A stretch of 12,156 bases of DNA, taken from NCBI GenBank assembly GCA_937936215.1, contig CALGWX010000260.1, forward strand, positions 1 to 12,156, read 5' to 3'. Made by a program: the position numbers and the translations under genes. Numbering within the stretch: the first letter of the stretch is position 1; the number at the start of each line of letters is the position of its first letter. This DNA is from an uncultured Burkholderiaceae bacterium. Lineage in GTDB: Bacteria > Pseudomonadota > Gammaproteobacteria > Burkholderiales > Burkholderiaceae_F. A model generated the notes under the pieces. The model was not told where the DNA came from, did not search any database, and was given only the letters and a program-made list of their open reading frames with translations. Positions 1 through 6,127 of this stretch are shown here, in pieces.

Positions 1-83
1 CGCACCTTGATGGCGGCATACATGCGGCTCAAGTCCTGCCGCTCGACCCAGGCCCACACCAGCCGCGCCCGGTGCCCGGCCGG
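1..83 (-). pseudogene. Fragment of an IS1182-like transposase (internal N-terminal region)
   Basis: Read on the minus strand, these bases translate to about 27 residues that include HRARLVWAWVERQDLS followed by RMYAAIKV. This matches the pattern near the N-terminus of IS1182/IS5-type (DUF772) transposases, where a His-x-Ala-Arg-x-Val-Trp-Ala segment leads into a Val-Glu-x-Leu-Asp-Leu-Ser helix and a Tyr-Ala-x-Ile-Lys segment. The frame stays open to the left window edge, so the C-terminal part would lie outside the window. On the 5' side it is cut by the end of the IS21 element, whose terminal bases bring a TGA into frame at 87-89. The first residues of the transposase are not recognisable beyond the other end of the IS. 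The family assignment rests on recalled motif similarity over a short stretch, so it is moderate. Confidence 0.55.
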
Positions 84-84
84 C

Positions 85-136
85 TGTCAGTGGTCTTCCA
101 ATAATCCCCAGTTGTGGTCGTCGAATTTTCCCCACC
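85..136 (+). repeat. IS21 left terminal inverted repeat with two phased transposase-binding motifs
   Basis: The left end pairs with the reverse complement of 2372-2423 with scattered mismatches. It contains two related 20-bp motifs, at 91-110 and 115-134, 24 bp apart and sharing the core TGGTC-x-TC-x-AAT followed by TCCCCA. Repeated motifs inside the ends are known for IS21-family elements and are taken as transposase binding sites; that role is inferred here from position and repetition. Confidence 0.85.
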
Positions 137-146
137 CATCAGCGCC

Positions 147-152
147 AGGAGG
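147..152 (+). promoter_or_regulatory. Ribosome binding site of istA
   Basis: A perfect AGGAGG lies six bases before the ATG at 159. It decides the istA start: the same frame is open from an upstream ATG at 114, but that codon lies inside the terminal repeat and has no comparable ribosome binding site. Confidence 0.8.
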
Positions 153-158
153 CAAACG

Positions 159-1535
159 ATGGAAGTGGAAGTTCGACCGGCCGTCGAGCCGGATGAAGGT
201 TGCGCTGCACAGGGCCCGAGGGCCCTGTGCAGCGCGGCCGCTACGGTGCCCGTGTTGCAGCAGGACACGGAGGCGCCGGTGCTTGGGTTTCAGCAGTGGG
301 AGGCGGTTCACGAACGGCGGTCCCGAGGTCAGAGCATCTCGGCCATCGCCCGCGAACTCGAGCTGGACCGCAAGACGGTCCGCGGTTGTCTGCGGCAAGC
401 GGCGTGGCAGCCGTACCAGCGTGCCGAGGCGGCCAGCCTGCTGGACGCGCACCGCCAGTGGTTGACCGAGCGCGCGCCCGAGGTCAACTACTCGGCGCGC
501 ATCCTGTGGCAGGAACTGCGCGTGCAGCGTGGCTTTGCCGGCAGCTACGTGATCGTGCGTCGCGCGGTGGCGCCGCTGCGCCTGGCCGCCTCGGTGGCTG
601 CGCTGACGCAGTGTCGCTTCGAGACCGCCCCCGGCGAGCAGGCGCAGTGCGACTGGGGCCAGATCACGGTGCCGCTGGGCGGCGTGCGCACCGAGATCCA
701 CGTCTTCGTGATGACCCTGGGCTACAGCCGGCGCGGCTTCGCGCTGGGGTTCCTGCACGAGCGCATGCCCGACCTGCTGGCAGCCCATGAGGCCGCGTTC
801 GCCCACTTCGGCGGCCGCTGCGAGTTTCTGCTGTACGACCGCATGCGCACCGTGGTGCTCGGCACCAGCGGGGGCAAGCCGCGGCTGAACCCGACGTTTG
901 CCGCCTTCGCGACGCACTGGGGCTTCACCCCACGGCTGTGCCAGCCGTACCGCGCCCAGACCAAGGGCAAGGTCGAGTCCGGCGTGAAGTACGTCAAGCG
1001 CAACTTCGTGCCCGGTCGCGTGTTCCGTGACCTGGAGGACTTCAACGCGCAGCTGGCTGCCTGGCAGGCCGAGGTGGCCGATCTGCGCCAGCACGGCACC
1101 ACGCACCAGCGGCCGATCGACCGCTTCGCCCAGGAGGCCCGCGCGCTGGTTCCGACCGCCGGCCACCCCAGCTTCCTGCAGGCGATGGTGCGCGATCGGG
1201 TGGTCGCCGACGACTGGCTGGTGTCGATCGACGGCAACCGCTACTCGGTGCCGTTTGCACTGATCGGCAAGACGGTGCAGGTGGTGCGCGAGGGCGGCTC
1301 GTGGGTCATCCGGCATCGTGGCGCCGTGGTGGCTGAGCACGCGGTGCTGGCCGGCCGCGGCCAGTTGAGCGTGCGCCCCGAACACGGTCCCGGCGCGGCG
1401 GCGCGCAACGCCCGGCAGCGTTACTCGGCGCCCCGCACATCGGCAGCCGCCGAGCCGCTGCACGAGGTCGAGGTGCGCGACCTGGCCCTCTACGAGCGCC
1501 TGTTCGACGCCGAGCGCGTCGAGGTGGCGGTATGA
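159..1535 (+). CDS. istA: IS21-family transposase IstA
   Basis: This is the DDE-type transposase that cuts and joins the IS ends, 458 residues. Residues 44-82 form a helix-turn-helix (ISAIARELELDRKTVRGCL at its centre) expected to contact the terminal motifs. The integrase-like core holds Asp165 (QCDWGQ), Asp227 (LLYDRMR) and Glu273 (KGKVESG), a complete catalytic triad. A C-terminal Mu-transposase-like beta domain is suggested around residues 345-400 (DGNRYSVP). The start at 159 follows from the AGGAGG at 147-152. Compared with typical IstA, about 35 to 40 extra residues precede the helix-turn-helix, and they include the part encoded by a perfect inverted repeat at 202-235. The stop overlaps the istB start by four bases (ATGA), so the two are probably translationally coupled. 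Confidence 0.93.
   Translation: MEVEVRPAVEPDEGCAAQGPRALCSAAATVPVLQQDTEAPVLGFQQWEAVHERRSRGQSISAIARELELDRKTVRGCLRQAAWQPYQRAEAASLLDAHRQWLTERAPEVNYSARILWQELRVQRGFAGSYVIVRRAVAPLRLAASVAALTQCRFETAPGEQAQCDWGQITVPLGGVRTEIHVFVMTLGYSRRGFALGFLHERMPDLLAAHEAAFAHFGGRCEFLLYDRMRTVVLGTSGGKPRLNPTFAAFATHWGFTPRLCQPYRAQTKGKVESGVKYVKRNFVPGRVFRDLEDFNAQLAAWQAEVADLRQHGTTHQRPIDRFAQEARALVPTAGHPSFLQAMVRDRVVADDWLVSIDGNRYSVPFALIGKTVQVVREGGSWVIRHRGAVVAEHAVLAGRGQLSVRPEHGPGAAARNARQRYSAPRTSAAAEPLHEVEVRDLALYERLFDAERVEVAV
202..235. repeat. Perfect 16-bp inverted repeat inside the 5' part of istA
   Basis: GCGCTGCACAGGGCCC is followed by two bases and then its exact reverse complement. It lies within istA codons 15 to 26 and encodes CAAQGPRALCSA. 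In mRNA it would give a very stable GC-rich stem-loop about 43 bases after the start codon. Such a structure could attenuate transcription or slow translation of the transposase. It has no T-run, so it is not a standard terminator. Confidence 0.85.
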
Positions 1536-2386
1536 GCAAGAGCACCGGCAAAGCGGTGTCGGCCGCCACCGCCGCGGCGGCTGCGATGACGACGCCGGCG
1601 CAGTTGGAGCGCCTGGGCGAGCATCTGCGCAAGCTGCGGCTGCTCAAAAGCGGCGATCGGCTGGAGGCGCTGCTGCAGCACGCGGCGGCCCACGACCTGC
1701 CTTATGCCGAATTCCTCGAGCAGGTGCTCGGCGAGGAGGTGGCCGCCAAGACCGCCAAGAACGTCGCCATGCGCACGGCGATGGCGCGCTTCCCGTTCGT
1801 CAAGCCGCTTCAGACCTTCGACTTCGACTACCAGCCGTCGATCGATAAAAAGCAGGTGCAGCAGCTGGCCAGCTGCCACTTCATCGAGCACGGCGACAAC
1901 GTCATCGTGCTGGGGCCGCCGGGCGTGGGCAAGACGCACCTGGCCGTGTCCCTGGGGCTGAAGGCCATCGAGGCGGGCTACCGGGTGCTGTTCACGACGG
2001 CGGCCAATCTCATCGAGAAACTGACCAAGGCGCACGCCGAGGGGCGGCTGGAGGAGAAGCTGAAGCTGTACACCGCGCCGCGGCTGCTGATCGTCGACGA
2101 GATCGGCTACCTGCCGATCGATCGCGTGGGCGCGAACCTGTTCTTCCAGCTCGTCAGCCGGCGCTACGAGCGCGGGCCGATGATCCTGACCAGCAACCAG
2201 AGCTTCGGCGCCTGGGGCGATGTCTTCGGCGACCGCGTCATCGCCACCGCAATCCTCGACCGGCTGCTGCACCACGCCGTGACCCTGAACATCCGCGGCA
2301 ACTCCTACCGGCTGAAAGAAAAACTGAAGGCCGGGCTGCTCCGCTCACACGACAACAACCCTTCTCAACCAGGTGGGGAAATTTGA
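1532..2386 (+). CDS. istB: IS21-family helper ATPase IstB
   Basis: This is the AAA+ ATPase that, in IS21-family elements, binds target DNA and assists IstA. It is 284 residues, slightly longer than the usual 250 to 265 because of an Ala/Thr-rich N-terminus (residues 8-22). Walker A is at 128-135 (GPPGVGKT), Walker B at 185-190 (LLIVDE, with Asp189 and Glu190), and a sensor-1-like TSNQ at 220-223. The N-terminal segment around 23-90 matches the helical IstB lead-in (LEHL/RKLRLL-like), and FDFDYQPSID precedes the ATPase core as in DnaC/IstB proteins. The ATG at 1532 overlaps the istA stop. The stop at 2384-2386 lies inside the right inverted repeat, so the gene fills the element to its end. Confidence 0.95.
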   Translation: MSKSTGKAVSAATAAAAAMTTPAQLERLGEHLRKLRLLKSGDRLEALLQHAAAHDLPYAEFLEQVLGEEVAAKTAKNVAMRTAMARFPFVKPLQTFDFDYQPSIDKKQVQQLASCHFIEHGDNVIVLGPPGVGKTHLAVSLGLKAIEAGYRVLFTTAANLIEKLTKAHAEGRLEEKLKLYTAPRLLIVDEIGYLPIDRVGANLFFQLVSRRYERGPMILTSNQSFGAWGDVFGDRVIATAILDRLLHHAVTLNIRGNSYRLKEKLKAGLLRSHDNNPSQPGGEI

Positions 2387-2423
2387 ACGACCACGACTGG
2401 GGAAAATTCGGCGACCCTTGACA
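2372..2423 (-). repeat. IS21 right terminal inverted repeat with two phased motifs
   Basis: On the minus strand this starts TGTCAAGGGTCG and contains two motif copies with the same 24-bp phase as the left end (core GAATTTTCCCCA, then AAATTTCCCCA). Its inner part also encodes the last IstB residues. The outermost bases TGTCA match the left end exactly. Confidence 0.85.
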
Positions 2424-2514
2424 TCTTTGCGTAAAGCCGCGACAGGCGATCGGGGCGGGGTGCCCGGCGCCGCCGCTACTGCGCCTGCACGCTGCCGCTG
2501 AGGGTCGCCTGCAG

Positions 2515-2766
2515 TTAGGCGCGGCCGTCTTCCGACCGCAGGAAGTGCCGGTGGGCGCTCACCGCGAAGCGCGCGGGGTTCACGTCGTCGATGTAGGCGT
2601 TGAACTGGTCGTCGGCGCGGACGCCCTCGGCCGGAAAGCGCGCCAGCACGCGCTCGCGCATCTCCGGCGCCATCGTCGCCAACATGGCCACATAGGCCGC
2701 GTACGTCCACGCCCGCACCGAAGGCTGGCCGGCCCTGAAGTTGCACCGCGAGACCGCGCGCGTCAC
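2515..2766 (-). CDS. Small hypothetical protein or 3' gene fragment
   Basis: I do not recognise this protein. The frame ends in TAA at 2515-2517. A GTG at 2766 would give 83 residues, with only a distant CAGGA (about 12 bases) as ribosome binding site; later ATG codons (residues 28, 32 and 36) are also possible. The part after residue 20 looks protein-like, with mixed Tyr, Phe, Asp and Glu and no low complexity: TYAAYVAMLATM, then ADDQFNAYIDDVNPARF. It has no signal peptide or clear membrane segment. It lies 140 bp downstream of msrA on the same strand and 91 bp from the IS end, so it may be the remaining 3' part of a gene broken near the mobile elements. A chance open frame in GC-rich DNA cannot be excluded. 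Confidence 0.4.
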   Translation of the reverse strand: MTRAVSRCNFRAGQPSVRAWTYAAYVAMLATMAPEMRERVLARFPAEGVRADDQFNAYIDDVNPARFAVSAHRHFLRSEDGRA

Positions 2767-2906
2767 CTGATGGCGCGGTCCTGCTGCGGTAAAGCGCCGA
2801 CGGCGTCGGCTCGCCGAACCCGTTGCCGCTGCCGCCGGCGTCTGTGTCGCTGAGGAGGAAACGTGCCGGCGCGACAGCGGCAACTGCGGCGCGGCGCCGG
2901 GGCGCG

Positions 2907-3485
2907 TTACCTCCCGGCGGTCGGCTTGCGCTTCGCGGCGAAGGTGCGGCGGAACTTCTCCACCTTCGGCGCCACCACCATCATGCAGTAGCCCTGCGCC
3001 GGGTTGTGGCGGAAGTATTCCTGGTGGTAGCTCTCGGCGCGCCAGTAGTCGCCGGCGGGCAGCAGTTGGGTGACGATCTCGTCGTCGTGGTGCGCCTGCA
3101 CTTCGCGGATCACCTCGTTGGCCACCGCCTCCTGCTGCCGCGAGTGATAGAAGATCACCGAGCGGTACTGCTCGCCGACGTCGGCGCCCTGGCGGTTGAG
3201 CGTCGTCGGGTCGTGGACGGCGAAGAAGATCTCCAGGATCTCGCGGTAGGAGATCACCTTCGGGTCGAACTCGATTCGCACCACCTCGGCGTGGCCGGTG
3301 CCACCCTCGCACACCTGCCGATAGGTGGGGTTGGGCACGTGGCCGCCGGCGTAGCCGGACTCGACGTCGGCCACGCCCTGCACTTCCTCGAAGACGGCCT
3401 CCAGGCACCAAAAGCAGCCGCCGCCCAGGGTGGCGAATTCGTGTCCCGGCGCGGGCTCGCGGCCCAGGGGGTGGTTGATCGACAT
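2907..3485 (-). CDS. msrA: Peptide-methionine (S)-S-oxide reductase MsrA
   Basis: MsrA reduces the S-epimer of methionine sulfoxide in proteins and free methionine, using thioredoxin as electron donor. The protein has 192 residues, normal for the shorter MsrA type without an N-terminal extension. The signature GCFWC is at 23-27 with catalytic Cys24. GYAGG at 44-48, the HAEVV segment at 65-69, and the YRS/FYHS strand at 107-115 are typical, and Cys167 (GYCMMV) is the likely resolving cysteine. GGAAGGAG (3493-3500) lies seven bases before the ATG, a strong ribosome binding site. The gene follows the small TPM gene by 44 bp on the same strand, so it may share its transcript, although it also has its own good translation signal. 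No MsrB gene is in the window. A cytoplasmic location is expected, since there is no signal peptide. Confidence 0.96.
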   Translation of the reverse strand: MSINHPLGREPAPGHEFATLGGGCFWCLEAVFEEVQGVADVESGYAGGHVPNPTYRQVCEGGTGHAEVVRIEFDPKVISYREILEIFFAVHDPTTLNRQGADVGEQYRSVIFYHSRQQEAVANEVIREVQAHHDDEIVTQLLPAGDYWRAESYHQEYFRHNPAQGYCMMVVAPKVEKFRRTFAAKRKPTAGR

Positions 3486-3529
3486 CGGCGCGCTCCTTCC
3501 GGCGGCAGGCAGCCGCCGGCCGCGCAAGC

Positions 3530-4039
3530 TTAGCGGCCGCCGACCCAGGGCCGGTTCGGCAGCTCGTCGCGGTTGCGCGCGCCTTCCGTGGCCGGGAAGT
3601 GCTGCGCCAGCAGGCGGTTGACGGCGTCGATGCCGGCGAGCAGTCCGCCCTCGAAGTGGCCCTCGCGCAGCCGCTGCGCCATCGCAGCGATGATGGGCGG
3701 CCACGCCTCCGGCGCGACGACTCGGGCGACGCCGCGGTCGGCCACGATCTCGATGCCATGGTCGGCCAGCTCGACGTAGATCAACACGCCGTTGCGCTCG
3801 TCCGTGTCCCACACGCGCAGCTTGGCGAACAGCATCTCGGCGCGCTCGCGCACCGGCGCGTCGCGCTTCAGGTAGCTCCACGGCAGCGACGCCTCGACGG
3901 CCAGCCGCACCTCGCCGCGGTGCGTGGCCTCGCCCTCGGCGATGGCCTGCTCGATGCGGGCGAGCGCCGGCGGCGGCAGCGCGCGGTCGACGGCGCGCGG
4001 CGTGCGCAGCACGTGCTTCAGCCAGCGGGCGAGCTTCAT
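3530..4039 (-). CDS. Small TPM-domain (DUF477) protein without signal peptide
   Basis: This 169-residue protein belongs to the TPM/DUF477 family, named after TLP18.3, Psb32 and MOLO-1. Typical features are residues 26-48 (ARIEQAIAEGEATHRGEVRL), the strand LRVWDTDERNGVLIYVELADH at 74-94, and the EIVADRGV turn at 97-104. The C-terminal helix of the domain, LREGHFEGGLLAGIDAVNRLL, spans 124-144. Unlike its neighbour it has neither a signal peptide nor a Gly-rich tail, so it is predicted to be cytoplasmic or attached from the inner face. Its ATG overlaps the stop of the upstream TPM gene by one base (TGATG), with GGGAG six bases before it, which indicates coupling. The family's molecular function in bacteria is not settled, so no reaction is assigned. 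The frame can also start at GTG 4042, one codon earlier. Confidence 0.88.
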   Translation of the reverse strand: MKLARWLKHVLRTPRAVDRALPPPALARIEQAIAEGEATHRGEVRLAVEASLPWSYLKRDAPVRERAEMLFAKLRVWDTDERNGVLIYVELADHGIEIVADRGVARVVAPEAWPPIIAAMAQRLREGHFEGGLLAGIDAVNRLLAQHFPATEGARNRDELPNRPWVGGR

Positions 4040-5022
4040 CACCAGCTCCCGCCGGCGCCGCCGCCGCCGAAGTTGCCGCCGCCGCCGGAGGACCAGCCTC
4101 CCCCGCCCGACCAGCCGCCGCCGCGGCTGCCGCCGCCGAAGCCGCCGGGAATGAAGACGCCGCCGCGCCGGCCGCCGATGACCCGGCCGCCGCCGCCACC
4201 GCGCGCGGCCAGCGCGAAGATCAGCGCCATCAGGGCGGCAAGCACGCCGAGGCCGACCGAGGACAGCAGCCAGCCGGCCACCACGCCGGTACCGGTGGCG
4301 CCGATCAGCGTGCCCTTGGCGCCGAGCAGGCCGCGCAGCATGAGGGCCACGCCCGCGCCGACCACTACCAGCGGCGCCAGCATCTCGATCGCTGGTGCAC
4401 TCGCGTCGCTGCCCGGCGGCGCAGCCGGCACCGGCAGGCCCTCGCCTTCGATCAGCCTGAAGAGCGCCGTGAGGCCGGCGTCAAGCCCGCCGGCAAAATC
4501 GCCCTGCCGGAAGCGCGGCGTGATCTGCTCGCGGATCACCCGCGCCGCGGCGAGATCCGGCACCGCGCCTTCGAGCGCCTTGGCCACCGCGATCCACACC
4601 CGCCGGTCGTCCTTGGCCACCACGATCAGCAGGCCGTCGCCGACGTCGTGGCGGCCGATCTTCCAGGCGTCGCCGAGCCGCTGCGCGAAGTCGGAGATCG
4701 GCTCCGGCTGCGTGCTGCTCACGATCACGATGGCGATCTGAGTGCCGCGCCGCGCCTCGAAGTCGGCGAGCTTCGCCTCCAGCGCCTGCCGCTGCGCCGC
4801 GCTCAGGGTGCCGGTGGTGTCGGTCACGCGGGCCAGCGCCGGAATGGCCAGGGTGCCGTCGGGCAGGCGCGGCTCGGCGGCGGCAACGCCGAAAGAAAAC
4901 AGCGCCAGGCCAACCAGCAGCCGCGCGGCCGCGGCGCGGCGCAGCGCGCCGGCGATGGGCGCGGCGTGAATCGCGGCGGACAGAAGCCCGCCGCGCCGCC
5001 CGAGTGAGGCTGCGGCGCCCAT
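4039..5022 (-). CDS. Exported TPM-domain protein with Gly-rich C-terminus (YgcG-like)
   Basis: This 327-residue protein has an Arg-containing N-terminus followed by a hydrophobic stretch at 35-49 (LLVGLALFSFGVAAA), consistent with a signal peptide cut near residue 49. The TPM/DUF477 domain covers about 60-195, with VTDTTGTLSAAQRQALEAKL at its start, TQIAIVIVSS at 94-103 and VGDGLLIVVAKDDRRVWIAV at 127-146. Hydrophobic segments lie at about 213-230 and 240-273. The end (275-327) is almost wholly Gly with Ser, Trp and Phe, as in many YgcG-type proteins. The domain is expected to face the periplasm. The gene lies 22 bp after lemA, a pairing seen often in proteobacteria. The ATG at 5022 is chosen because it is just past the lemA stop and precedes the signal peptide; its ribosome binding site is weak. 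Confidence 0.88.
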   Translation of the reverse strand: MGAAASLGRRGGLLSAAIHAAPIAGALRRAAAARLLVGLALFSFGVAAAEPRLPDGTLAIPALARVTDTTGTLSAAQRQALEAKLADFEARRGTQIAIVIVSSTQPEPISDFAQRLGDAWKIGRHDVGDGLLIVVAKDDRRVWIAVAKALEGAVPDLAAARVIREQITPRFRQGDFAGGLDAGLTALFRLIEGEGLPVPAAPPGSDASAPAIEMLAPLVVVGAGVALMLRGLLGAKGTLIGATGTGVVAGWLLSSVGLGVLAALMALIFALAARGGGGGRVIGGRRGGVFIPGGFGGGSRGGGWSGGGGWSSGGGGNFGGGGAGGSW

Positions 5023-5044
5023 CAGGCCGGCCCGTGGCCGCGGA

Positions 5045-5644
5045 CTACTTCTTGCCGACGCCGAAGTCGACCTTCGGCGCGGTCTGGATGGCGGCTTCGT
5101 TCTCGACCGTGAATTGCGCCTTCTCTTTGTAGCCAAAGACCATCGCGGTGAGGTTGACCGGGAACTGCCGCACCAGCACGTTGTAGTCCTGCGTGGCCTT
5201 GATGAAGCGGTTGCGCGCCACGGTGATGCGGTTCTCGGTGCCTTCGAGCTGCGTGCGCAGGTCCTGGAAGCCCTGGTTGGCCTTCAGGTTGGGATAGTTC
5301 TCGACCACCGCCAGCAGGCGCGACAGCGCCGACGACAGCTCCCCCTGCGCCTGCTGGAAGCGGGCCAGCGCGGCGGGGTCGTTGAGCAGTTCCGGCGTGG
5401 CCTGGATCGAGGTCGCCTTGGCGCGCGCCTCGATCACCTGCGTCAGCGTGCCGCGCTCGAAATCGGCCTCGCCTTTGACAGTTTCAACGATGTTGGGGAT
5501 CAGATCGGCGCGCCGCTGGTACTGGCTGATCACCTCGGCCCAAGCCGCCTTCACCGCCTCGTCTTTCGCCTGGATCTCGTTGTAGCCGCAGCCGGCCAGC
5601 ACGCTGGCCAGCAGCACCGCGACAAGGGTTCGCCACAGGGTCAT
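5045..5644 (-). CDS. lemA: LemA-family lipoprotein
   Basis: The 199-residue protein begins with a lipoprotein signal: a hydrophobic stretch at 6-17 and the lipobox LAGC, with Cys19 as the predicted lipidated residue. The mature part is mostly helical and carries LemA family hallmarks: YQRRADLIPNIVETVKG at 42-58, LLAVVENYPNLKANQGF at 110-126, ENRITVARNRFIKATQDYN at 137-155 and FGYKEKAQF at 170-178. LemA proteins are envelope-associated and their biochemical role is not established. GGGAGGA at 5651-5657 lies six bases before the ATG, a strong start signal. lemA leads the lemA-TPM-TPM run, with 22 bp to the next gene. Conservation of this trio in many proteobacteria supports a joint envelope function, but that function is inference. 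Confidence 0.94.
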   Translation of the reverse strand: MTLWRTLVAVLLASVLAGCGYNEIQAKDEAVKAAWAEVISQYQRRADLIPNIVETVKGEADFERGTLTQVIEARAKATSIQATPELLNDPAALARFQQAQGELSSALSRLLAVVENYPNLKANQGFQDLRTQLEGTENRITVARNRFIKATQDYNVLVRQFPVNLTAMVFGYKEKAQFTVENEAAIQTAPKVDFGVGKK

Positions 5645-5708
5645 CGTCGTTCCTCCCAGAAAACCGATCGTGAAAATGGGGCGGCGGCCGCGCACCGCAA
5701 GGGCGCCT

Positions 5709-6095
5709 TCAGCGGCCACCGTCGCAGCGCGCCCGCAGCGCCTCGGCGTATTGCTGCCAGGCCGCCTGCGCCGTCGCCGCGCGGCCGGAAAGCTCGAGCT
5801 GGATGAGCAGCGCGCGCAGCCGCCGCGAGCGCGCGCCCTCGGCCGGCAGCTCGGCCCGCGTGACGGCGGCCACGAGCTGGTTGACTTCATTGACCTGCTC
5901 CAGCTCCGGCGGCAGGCAGCCGGCGTTCTTCAGCAGACGGTAGGCCACACGCAGCTCCGGCGGCACCAGCGGGTCGTCGTCGAGCGCCAGCGGCCTGCCG
6001 GCGCCGGGCAGGTGGTCGAATTCGCCGCGGGAGATCGCCGCCTCGATGCGGCGCTCCACCAGCGCGTCCAGTCCGAAGGCTTGCGTCAGCGACAT
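5709..6095 (-). CDS. DUF1992 (DnaJ homologue subfamily C member 28 type) protein
   Basis: The 128-residue protein matches the DUF1992 domain. The N-terminal helix (ALVERRIEAAISRGEFDHLP, 11-30) leads into GAGRPLALDDDPLVPPELR at 31-49 and AYRLLKNAGCLPPE at 51-64, which are the family's signature segments. The C-terminal half is a helical, Ala/Arg-rich region. It has no J domain, signal peptide or membrane segment, so a cytoplasmic protein is expected. Its function is unknown; the family name comes from a domain shared with DNAJC28. It lies 64 bp upstream of lemA on the same strand, so it may head that operon, although lemA has its own strong ribosome binding site. No clear ribosome binding site precedes its ATG. 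The flavin reductase gene diverges from it across 32 bp. Confidence 0.9.
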   Translation of the reverse strand: MSLTQAFGLDALVERRIEAAISRGEFDHLPGAGRPLALDDDPLVPPELRVAYRLLKNAGCLPPELEQVNEVNQLVAAVTRAELPAEGARSRRLRALLIQLELSGRAATAQAAWQQYAEALRARCDGGR

Positions 6096-6127
6096 GGCCG
6101 CGATGCTACCGCCCGCCGCCCCCTACA

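Larger units (their letters stand above)
85..2423 (+). mobile_element. IS21-family insertion sequence, complete
   Basis: The element runs from a TGTCAG end to a TTGACA end, 2339 bp, within the usual size of IS21-family elements. It carries the two-gene istA/istB layout with a 4-bp ATGA overlap. The ends form a 52-bp imperfect inverted repeat (85-136 and 2372-2423), each with two phased motif copies. istB stops inside the right repeat at 2386. Both genes are intact with their key residues, so the element may still be active. The flanking bases (CCGGC on the left, TCTTT on the right) do not form a target duplication, which IS21 elements normally make (4 to 8 bp). This suggests recombination or deletion after insertion. 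Confidence 0.93.

Noticed and set aside
87..1463. A 458-codon minus-strand frame antisense to istA
   Set aside because: The plus strand carries the complete IstA catalytic motifs; the antisense frame is His/Arg/Gln-rich and has no recognisable motif.
81..2428. Possible target-site duplication around the IS21 element
   Set aside because: The left flank CCGGC and right flank TCTTT do not match at any shift of a few bases.
2796..2810. A 6-bp hairpin (GCCGAC/GTCGGC) about 100 bp past msrA
   Set aside because: The stem is short and only a weak GCTTT follows on the minus strand, so it is not convincing as a terminator in such GC-rich DNA.
2851..2992. GAGGAGG followed by GTG at 2863 on the plus strand, a 42-codon frame antisense to the msrA end
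   Set aside because: The ribosome binding site is excellent, but the product is short, Arg-rich and mostly mirrors the msrA 3' end. Nothing else supports a gene.
4040..4215. A dense GGC/GCC trinucleotide-like repeat region
   Set aside because: It is explained by the Gly-rich tail coded by the exported TPM gene and is not a separate tandem repeat array.
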